NCBI GenBank assembly: GCA_029068665.1
Contig: JAIECC010000106.1
Location: 1 to 13,799, forward strand
Source: Lachnospiraceae bacterium
Lineage (GTDB): Bacteria > Bacillota > Clostridia > Lachnospirales > Lachnospiraceae
Length of the DNA: 13,799 bases
Direction: 5' to 3'
Under the pieces are notes generated by a model. It was not told the origin of the DNA, ran no database searches, and worked only from the letters and a program-made list of their open reading frames with translations. A program made the position numbers and the translations under genes. Below are positions 9,201 to 13,799 of this stretch, in pieces (the first letter of the stretch is position 1; each line of letters starts with the position of its first letter).

Positions 9201-10046
9201 CCGGTGATAAAAGAGATGATACGACTGCGGGAACTAGATGCTTTGTGGGAAGAACGAGCTTCTTTTTCCGGTCAGAAAGAAACGGCAGAGGAAATAAACC
9301 ATCGGTTTCAGTGGAATTACTCTCATCCTATGGCAGCCACTCTGAAAGGAAAGCTATCCGTATCGGAAATCAAGAAGATGAGTCAGATGATGGATGAACC
9401 GGAAGAAATCGATGTACTTCCACTGCAGGAGGATTTGGAAATCATAAAGGAACGGGAAGAAGAGGAAGGAACAAAGCAGGAAGACAAGAGGACATCTTAT
9501 TCATCTGGCAGGGAAATGACAGGTGCTTCCTATGGTACACTGGTTCATCTGGTAATGGAAAAGCTGTCTTTTCTTCATAAGGAGAACTGCGAGCTGGTGC
9601 AGCAAGGCCTGCAGAAGCTGAGAGATGACCATATTCTGACGGAAGAGGAATGCCGTATGGTACCGGCAAAGAAGATATATCATATGATAAATTCCAGTCT
9701 TGGCATTCGAATGGGCCAAGCAGAGCAAGAGGGCAAACTTTATCGGGAGCAGCAGTTTGTCATAGGTATTCCCATGAATCAGATTTATAAGGATTCAGAG
9801 GAAGAGGACCTGGAGCTGGTTCAGGGAATTATTGATGCGTATTTTGAAGAAGATGGAGAACTGGTTTTAATGGATTATAAAACAGACCGGGTATCCGGAG
9901 AAGAAGGCGCGGAGGAATTGATACGGAAATATCATGCCCAGCTGGCATATTATAAGCGAACCTTGGAGCAGTTGACCGGAAAGCCAGTGAAGGAAACTTA
10001 TATTTATTCCTTTTCCCTGGAAGAAGTGATTCCCATTGACGTTTAA
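6261..10046 (+). CDS. addA: AddAB helicase-nuclease, AddA subunit (UvrD-type helicase with RecB nuclease)
   Basis: The protein has 1261 residues (Bacillus subtilis AddA has 1232). AddA is the 3'-5' motor of AddAB and its nuclease domain cuts the 3'-ending strand. The motifs appear in order: Walker A AAAGSGKT (22-29), motif Ia VVTFTRAAAAQM, motif II DEYQD (400-404), motif III VGDMKQSIYKFR (430-441), motif IV KQNFRSR (471-477), motif V VMTVHKSKGLEF (803-814) and motif VI LYVAMTRA (880-887). The nuclease domain shows YGTLVHLVMEKL with H1096, D1192 in GIIDAY and DYKTD (1205-1209). The start MEWTADQKAVI matches the family's usual opening and has AAAGGAG upstream (6244-6250); it lies inside the 3' end of addB. 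An acidic, low-complexity insert (about 533-557) separates helicase subdomains. Nothing is truncated or frameshifted, so the complex should be active. Confidence 0.97.
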   Translation: MEWTADQKAVIENRKGTLLVSAAAGSGKTAVLVQRILEWVVKEEKDIDEFLVVTFTRAAAAQMRNKIRKALEDLQEQQPDNQHVIKQLSLIHRANITTIDSFCKELVSEHFQELEIDPSMRIMDETEGTLMQEDVLERVLEQAYEKQEEEMLELHQYMNAIRSDENIRKLLRRIQRQADSFPYPFQWLEEARREALVWEEKELEQQPWIQMLIGDIQSMMAEVQNIPRQVCMEYGCLESAWRPNSYEKYCAYFQEECQMLDTIEQASTYSELQHAFDTGSRTFKRFIWKNSGVPESYYLTELWETYSKVKKDAASYVRLSLSEIGEQQQDVSRVLLTILDLTEAFMREYQKEKLAKNCMDFSDVEHYALAVLAKGMEEGRPVPTEAAEQLQAAYVEILIDEYQDSNDLQEAILTSIARREGQEYSNLFMVGDMKQSIYKFRMARPRLFQEKYEEFSADWEKDTLTKKIELKQNFRSRAVVLEAVNAFFYQIMTKGLGGIEYTDQAALVPGRKFQENEQQADYGTEVLFLDAFSADSDSTSEEETDGEQEPDQEEIDAIELEARLAAERIHELCDSSEPLPVWDEDLQAYRPCRYRDIVILLRTIKGWSEVFSRVLMDAEIPVYAESGKGYFDSVEVKNLLCMLAVIDNARDDIALAGVLRSPLVSITDEELAYMRSCCRKGDLWEVLHACVDMEDFDSELKGKLEEFFDRLRIWKEQKTYSTIRELIWNILNTTGYYIYVGAMPNGVRRQGNILKLIEKASAYENTSYRGLFDFLRYIERMKITEQDFGEAVVLGANDNLVRVMTVHKSKGLEFPVVFLCGCGKGFNQRDAEETVLVDADCYLAVNDKHLEEHYYEKTEKRNWMARHMKEENLAEELRILYVAMTRAQEKLILTGMVNSKMAKKNEAYRCLYNRYNEESPEEPTTDTFDFAALNSLGKYQIAKGDSYLSWMVECIVGIQGLNRKQDFLSYRIVTPEELDVPVIKEMIRLRELDALWEERASFSGQKETAEEINHRFQWNYSHPMAATLKGKLSVSEIKKMSQMMDEPEEIDVLPLQEDLEIIKEREEEEGTKQEDKRTSYSSGREMTGASYGTLVHLVMEKLSFLHKENCELVQQGLQKLRDDHILTEEECRMVPAKKIYHMINSSLGIRMGQAEQEGKLYREQQFVIGIPMNQIYKDSEEEDLELVQGIIDAYFEEDGELVLMDYKTDRVSGEEGAEELIRKYHAQLAYYKRTLEQLTGKPVKETYIYSFSLEEVIPIDV

Positions 10047-10080
10047 TCCAGAGAAAACAAGTGTTTTGTATTGGAAAGCC

Positions 10081-10116
10081 GTATATATTGACAGCCGGAA
10101 TGCATAGGATATATAC
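10081..10116. repeat. 8-bp inverted repeat spanning the queF promoter
   Basis: GTATATAT at 10081-10088 and ATATATAC at 10109-10116 are exact reverse complements with a 20-base spacer. One arm ends on the first base of the -35 box and the other covers most of the -10 box. The arms are alternating A/T, so chance is a real possibility. I recognise no known operator (it is not a LexA or NrdR box). Confidence 0.4.
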
Positions 10117-10117
10117 T
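10088..10117 (+). promoter_or_regulatory. Sigma-A-type promoter of queF, inside an inverted repeat
   Basis: A perfect -35 TTGACA (10088-10093) is followed after 18 bp by TATACT (10112-10117), five of six matches to the -10 consensus. Transcription should start near 10124, leaving a leader of about 70 bases before the queF ATG. The two hexamers overlap the arms of an 8-bp perfect inverted repeat, GTATATAT (10081-10088) and ATATATAC (10109-10116), so the promoter could be under repressor control. This separates queF and the genes after it from the addBA operon. Confidence 0.75.
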
Positions 10118-10197
10118 TGATTCGATATTGTTGTGAAGCGGACGGAGTTCCGGCCTCACCCAGTGTAAAAATGCAGTTAGATAAGGAGTATAGAACA

Positions 10198-10692
10198 ATG
10201 AGCAGACAACAGGAAGAAATGGGAGATATCTCTCTTTTAGGAAATCAGGGTGTAGCCTATCCGTCGGATTATGCACCGGAGATATTGGAAACCTTTCTGA
10301 ATAAGCATCCGGAGCACGATTATTTCGTGAAATTCAATTGCCCGGAGTTTACCAGTCTTTGTCCCATTACAGGACAGCCGGATTTTGCCACGATTACGAT
10401 TTCCTATGTACCGGACATGAAGATGGTAGAAAGCAAGTCCTTAAAATTATATCTGTTCAGCTTTCGGAATCATGGTGATTTCCATGAGGATTGTGTCAAT
10501 ATTATTATGAAGGATTTAATCCGTCTCATGGAACCGAAGTATATTGAGGTCTGGGGCAAGTTTACACCAAGAGGCGGTATTTCCATTGATCCGTATTGTA
10601 ATTACGGAAAGCCGGGAACCCGTTGGGAGACTGTGGCTCAAAACCGTCTGGAGCAGCATGATTTATATCCGGAGAAGGTGGATAACCGTTAA
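10198..10692 (+). CDS. queF: NADPH-dependent 7-cyano-7-deazaguanine (preQ0) reductase
   Basis: QueF reduces the nitrile of preQ0 to the amine of preQ1 with two NADPH, the last step before the queuosine precursor is inserted into tRNA. The protein has 164 residues, the short unimodular type seen in Bacillus (165). C55 in FTSLCPITGQPD is the nucleophile that forms the thioimide, D62 is the proton donor, and E97 in NHGDFHED contributes to substrate binding. The QueF signature ESKSLKLY (78-85) binds NADPH. All fall at the positions numbered in the Bacillus enzyme. The start at 10198 has AAGGAG (10183-10188) nine bases upstream; an in-frame TTG at 10117 overlaps the -10 box and is unlikely. It stands apart from queCDE, which are not in this window, and has its own promoter. 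Confidence 0.96.
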   Translation: MSRQQEEMGDISLLGNQGVAYPSDYAPEILETFLNKHPEHDYFVKFNCPEFTSLCPITGQPDFATITISYVPDMKMVESKSLKLYLFSFRNHGDFHEDCVNIIMKDLIRLMEPKYIEVWGKFTPRGGISIDPYCNYGKPGTRWETVAQNRLEQHDLYPEKVDNR

Positions 10693-10750
10693 CAGCGACA
10701 GTAACTGACCAGCTATGAGAAGACTGGCAGCAGGAACCGGAGAGAGTAGA

Positions 10751-12136
10751 ATGAATTACGAAGAAGCAGTTGCTTACCTGCTGGATATTCCTAAGTTCGC
10801 AGGTAAGACCACCCATGAAAATCTCAGGGGATTTTTAAGACTTTTAGGAAATCCCCATGAGCAAATACCAGCCATACACATTGCCGGCACAAATGGAAAA
10901 GGTTCCACTTGTGCCTTCTTATCTTCCATCCTGCAGCAGGCAGGGTATCAGGTAGGAGTATTTACTTCTCCTCATCTGGTGAAGATCAATGAACGGTTCC
11001 GATTGAATGACTCCATGATTTCCAATGAAGAATTTCTGATTATATTTGAAAAGGTAAGGGATGCAGTGGAGACGGGGCTTCAAGCCGGACTGGTATATCC
11101 GAATTTTTTTGAATTTGTATTTTTAATGGCAGTCTGCTGGTATGAAGTGCAGAAGCCGGATTATGTGATTTATGAAACCGGACTGGGAGGAAGACTGGAT
11201 GCAACCAATGTATTGCAGCCATATCTAACGATTCTGACCTCCATTGGAATGGACCACATGCAGTATCTGGGAAATACTCTGGAGCAGATTGCAGGTGAAA
11301 AGACAGGAATTTTAAAAGCAAACACCCCCTGTATCTATCTATGTCAGAAGGATGTAACGGAGACAGTAATCCAACGGAGGGGAGAAGAATTGGGAATCCT
11401 TATGCTTCCCGTCGAAAAAGATAAGATTACAATAGACGAAATTCAGGAACAGACAATTGATTTTTCTTATGTGAATCGGTATGATAGTAAATACAGTTGC
11501 AGGAAGCAGCCTGTTACATATCGAATGAAAAAGACGGCACTGTATCAGGCGGAAAATGCTGCCATAGCCATTGAAGCAGGTTATTATCTGCTTTCCAATC
11601 CCATAAAGAAAGGGGACAAGCTGAAAAATATAGTCAGGTCCATATCAGAGGCAGATGGGGAAGAGAACACAGAGGAATTTGTTCACAAAGCAATCTGCAG
11701 AGGGATTTATCAAATGAACTGGCAGGGACGGATGGAGGAAATAGAACCAGGTATTTATGTGGATGGCGCCCACAACGAGCCGGCCATTCGTGCCTTCTGT
11801 GATACCGTTACCAGAATATACCTGGATAAAAAAATCATTTTACTATTTGCAGTAGCCAGTGATAAGCGGTATAATGAGATGATACGGATATTATGTGAGA
11901 CGGTTTCCTATGAAAAAATTATCATTACTGCCATTGATGGCGTACGAACCACTCCGGTGGAACAGGTACAGGAACTGTTTCAACAGTATACGGATTGTCC
12001 CATTGTGACAGCACCGGATATTTCTCAGGCATGGGATCTGGCACATGACTGTTTAAGATCGGACAATCGGGTGTTCTGTGTAGGCTCCCTATATCTGGTG
12101 GGAAGTCTGGAAGCAAAGAAGGAGGAAGAACCGTGA
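10751..12136 (+). CDS. folC: Folylpolyglutamate synthase / dihydrofolate synthase
   Basis: FolC is an ATP-dependent Mur-type ligase that adds glutamate to folates (and in some bacteria to dihydropteroate), which keeps them in the cell. The protein has 461 residues, somewhat longer than the 420-430 of Escherichia coli and Bacillus. The P-loop is GTNGKGS (46-52). Next come FTSPHLVKINERF (71-83), GLGGRLDATN (144-153), SIGMDHMQYLG (164-174) and AGEKTGI (181-187). The C-terminal domain contains VDGAHNEPA from residue 337. The start at 10751 (MNYEEA) follows GGAGAGA (10739-10745); an in-frame ATG at 10715 would add 12 residues and lacks such a site. The gap after queF is 58 bases with no terminator, so the two probably share a transcript. 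The stop overlaps the next gene's GTG. Whether it also has dihydrofolate synthase activity cannot be decided here. Confidence 0.95.
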   Translation: MNYEEAVAYLLDIPKFAGKTTHENLRGFLRLLGNPHEQIPAIHIAGTNGKGSTCAFLSSILQQAGYQVGVFTSPHLVKINERFRLNDSMISNEEFLIIFEKVRDAVETGLQAGLVYPNFFEFVFLMAVCWYEVQKPDYVIYETGLGGRLDATNVLQPYLTILTSIGMDHMQYLGNTLEQIAGEKTGILKANTPCIYLCQKDVTETVIQRRGEELGILMLPVEKDKITIDEIQEQTIDFSYVNRYDSKYSCRKQPVTYRMKKTALYQAENAAIAIEAGYYLLSNPIKKGDKLKNIVRSISEADGEENTEEFVHKAICRGIYQMNWQGRMEEIEPGIYVDGAHNEPAIRAFCDTVTRIYLDKKIILLFAVASDKRYNEMIRILCETVSYEKIIITAIDGVRTTPVEQVQELFQQYTDCPIVTAPDISQAWDLAHDCLRSDNRVFCVGSLYLVGSLEAKKEEEP

Positions 12137-12291
12137 TTAATTTTGATGAAGAGATTAAAAAGTTTCAGCCGGCAGCCGAAATGAGCCAGTTGGAAGATAA
12201 TATATATAGAAATGATTTTAATGATGTTGCAGATGTATTGATTGAAGTAATGCAGCAGGCACAACAGCCGCCACAGTATTATAATGAATAG
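12133..12291 (+). CDS. 52-residue acidic hypothetical protein, translationally coupled to folC
   Basis: A GTG at 12133 overlaps the folC TGA (12134-12136) and has a perfect AAGGAGG at 12119-12125 with seven bases between. The frame runs 52 codons to a TAG at 12289-12291, filling nearly the whole gap between folC and the TPR gene. The product is acidic, with no membrane segment, signal peptide, cysteine or known motif. It begins MINFDEEIKKFQ, has an amphipathic-looking stretch around VADVLIEVMQQA (32-43), and ends in a Q/P/Y-rich tail (QPPQYYNE). The strong ribosome site, stop-start overlap and tight packing are good evidence that it is real. The function is unknown. A partner or adaptor role with its neighbour is only a guess from position. 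Confidence 0.75.
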   Translation: MINFDEEIKKFQPAAEMSQLEDNIYRNDFNDVADVLIEVMQQAQQPPQYYNE

Positions 12292-12307
12292 ATAGGTGTG
12301 AAGGAAT

Positions 12308-13774
12308 ATGAATTGTTTACATTGCGGAGCACCGGTACTCATCAATGATGTGTGCAGCGAGTGCGGGTTAAAACAGGAATATTTAGTAAAGGCATGGAAT
12401 ACTTCCCTGTATTATTACAATGTGGGGCTGGAGGATGCCAAGATTCGGGATTTGACCGGGGCAGAGAAAGCCTTAAAGCTGTCTTTGCGCTATTATAAGG
12501 CAAATATTGATGCAAGAAATCTTCTGGGTCTGGTCTATTATGAAACCGGACAAGTGATAGAAGCATTGGAGGAGTGGGTAATCAGTTCCAATTATCAATC
12601 GGAAGAGAATCCAGCTCTTCGCTATCTGAAGCTGTTGCAGGGCAACCAGAATAAGCTGAGCAGCTTTGATCAGGCAGCCAAAAAGTACAATCTTACCTTG
12701 CATTATGTCAGACAGAAAGATCATGACCTGGCATTGATTCAATTGAAGCGGGTATTAAGTGCCAATCCTCATTTTGTGAAAGCGTATTTGATTCTGGCAC
12801 TGATATATATTCAGGATGGCAATCTGGATAAGGCACGAAAGGCCCTGCAGCGGGTTCTGCGGATTGATAAATACAACCCTATGGCCCAGCATTATATGGC
12901 GGAGATGGAGAAGAACGGAAAGCAGTATTCTACCGGTGTTCCCATGGATACGGACTATGGAGAAGAGGAGTTTCTTCTGGAAGATGTGGAGGAATCAGAA
13001 GAAGAGGAAGAACTGGATGGAGAAGAGACTGCAAGGCGGAAAATACGGGAAATCATCGAACGGGGTGCGGCAGCAGATGATATTAATCCGGAACAGAATC
13101 TGGAGGTCGGAAGCTATCAGGAAATCAAATATGGTAAGCATAACGTACTATATTTGACAGCAGGTTTGGTGATTGGCATCGTAGCAATGTTTTTTTTGGT
13201 AATGCCTGCACGTATAAAAAGTATCAGTAGTGAGAATTTGAACCTGAAGGCATCCTATAGTGCAGAGCTGGCAGGGAAAAATGTTACCATTGCAAATCTA
13301 CAGGATAATAATGAAAAGCTTCAGACCAATATAGACTCCCTGACCCGGCAGATAGAGGAAATGTCAGTGGAAAGCAGTGCAGGTGGTGTGAATGATAATA
13401 TTATGACAGGCTTTCAGGCATATATGGATGGAAATAAGCAGGAGGCAATTACAGCTCTGGGAAATGTTGACCTAAACAGCAGCGAATTATCGGAAGCCAC
13501 CCGGAACTGTATTCAGGCAATCGTGAATAACAGTACCGAAGAACTGAATGGTTGCAGAAGCACGGGGATGACCGCATATGGAGCAGAGAATTACGATGAG
13601 GCAATTAAACAGCTTCAGATATTCTGTAATCTAAAGCCGGAGGATGCGGAAGCAAGATATAATCTGGCAAAAGCCTATGAAAATACAGGAAACATAGAAG
13701 CGGCACATAACCTGTATCAGGATATTAACAATCGGTTTCCGGATTCCCCATATGTAACAACATCTTTTCAGTAG
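12308..13774 (+). CDS. Zinc-ribbon, TPR-repeat, single-span membrane protein
   Basis: The protein has 488 residues with a clear modular build. C3, C6, C16 and C19 form a CxxC...CxxC zinc ribbon at the N-terminus. Tetratricopeptide-like repeats fill about 32-200, for example ARNLLGLVYYETGQVIEALEEW and VKAYLILALIYIQDGNLDKARKAL. An acidic segment (217-240, runs of E) is followed by one membrane span (about 279-300), a probable coiled coil (306-352) and more TPRs (about 363-475, including ARYNLAKAYENTGNIEAAHNLY). There is no N-terminal signal peptide, so the zinc ribbon and first TPR block should be cytoplasmic and the coiled coil and second block outside. The gene starts 16 bases after the 52-codon gene with AAGGA close to the ATG. 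TPRs imply protein binding. I do not recognise a named family and assign no function. Confidence 0.85.
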   Translation: MNCLHCGAPVLINDVCSECGLKQEYLVKAWNTSLYYYNVGLEDAKIRDLTGAEKALKLSLRYYKANIDARNLLGLVYYETGQVIEALEEWVISSNYQSEENPALRYLKLLQGNQNKLSSFDQAAKKYNLTLHYVRQKDHDLALIQLKRVLSANPHFVKAYLILALIYIQDGNLDKARKALQRVLRIDKYNPMAQHYMAEMEKNGKQYSTGVPMDTDYGEEEFLLEDVEESEEEEELDGEETARRKIREIIERGAAADDINPEQNLEVGSYQEIKYGKHNVLYLTAGLVIGIVAMFFLVMPARIKSISSENLNLKASYSAELAGKNVTIANLQDNNEKLQTNIDSLTRQIEEMSVESSAGGVNDNIMTGFQAYMDGNKQEAITALGNVDLNSSELSEATRNCIQAIVNNSTEELNGCRSTGMTAYGAENYDEAIKQLQIFCNLKPEDAEARYNLAKAYENTGNIEAAHNLYQDINNRFPDSPYVTTSFQ

Positions 13775-13799
13775 ATCTTGTACATACCAGAATATGAAC

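Noticed and set aside
10054..10067. Terminator after addA
   Set aside because: AAAAC/GTTTT is only five mostly A-T pairs with no T-run after it, too weak to call.
10124..10197. A preQ1-I riboswitch in the queF leader
   Set aside because: The leader has GAGTTCCGGC, CACCC and a TAAAAA stretch that recall parts of the aptamer, but no 5' partner for the CCCAG side of the P1 stem exists and the usual tail (ACTAA) is missing. I cannot draw the pseudoknot.
10117..10197. Longer queF from an in-frame TTG at 10117
   Set aside because: The TTG overlaps the -10 box, has no ribosome site, and would add 27 residues not found in the short QueF type. The ATG at 10198 puts Cys55 and Asp62 at the expected positions.
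10715..10750. Earlier start for folC
   Set aside because: There is no ribosome site, and the 12 added residues are unlike FolC N-termini. GGAGAGA precedes the ATG at 10751.
13794..13799. ATG near the right edge as the start of a further gene
   Set aside because: Only two codons are visible and no Shine-Dalgarno sequence precedes it; it cannot be supported.
1..13799. Defence island, prophage, CRISPR or transposon
   Set aside because: AddAB is a housekeeping repair nuclease here. No transposase, integrase, direct-repeat array, restriction or toxin gene is visible in any frame I could read.

Overview
The window looks like ordinary chromosome from a low-to-mid GC Firmicute, most likely a gut-type member of the Lachnospiraceae (Clostridium cluster XIVa). 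The reasons are AddAB rather than RecBCD, strong AGGAGG-type ribosome binding sites, a Gram-positive 164-residue QueF, and a type IA topoisomerase of the clostridial kind (its motif reads SVGRGMTCVLG). The family placement is an inference from protein flavour, not a database result. I see no insertion sequence, phage gene, CRISPR array, tRNA or rRNA, and base composition looks even across the window.

Left part (1-2280): the 3' two thirds of a topoisomerase III gene (topB), then, one base after its stop, a 229-residue left-handed beta-helix protein resembling the C-terminal half of GlmU. Between this gene and a convergent gene is a roughly 95-base element. It has a long outer stem enclosing three small tetraloop hairpins, and the run of seven A's beside it makes it a strong terminator for the minus strand.

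Middle (2281-10046): a minus-strand gene for a small membrane-anchored protein with a degenerate FMN-binding-like domain diverges from the addB-addA operon. addB and addA overlap by 35 bases and encode both subunits of the AddAB helicase-nuclease. All expected catalytic motifs and the four iron-sulfur cysteines of AddB can be seen. The divergent intergenic region holds an AT-rich core flanked by an inverted repeat, and a possible 8-codon leader ORF in front of addB.

Right part (10047-13799): a clear sigma-A-type promoter (TTGACA, 18 bp, TATACT) lies inside an 8-bp inverted repeat and drives queF (queuosine precursor synthesis). Then come folC (folylpolyglutamate synthase), a 52-codon gene starting with GTG that overlaps the folC stop, and a 488-residue protein with an N-terminal zinc ribbon, TPR repeats and one membrane span. 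The last three are closely packed and probably share a transcript, and queF is likely part of it.

Most of the window is housekeeping: DNA topology, double-strand-break repair, tRNA modification and folate retention. I do not see a convincing new multi-gene system. The items most worth a second look are the structured intergenic element at 2183-2275, the 52-residue conserved-looking small protein, the zinc-ribbon/TPR membrane protein beside it, and the degenerate FMN-binding-like membrane protein.
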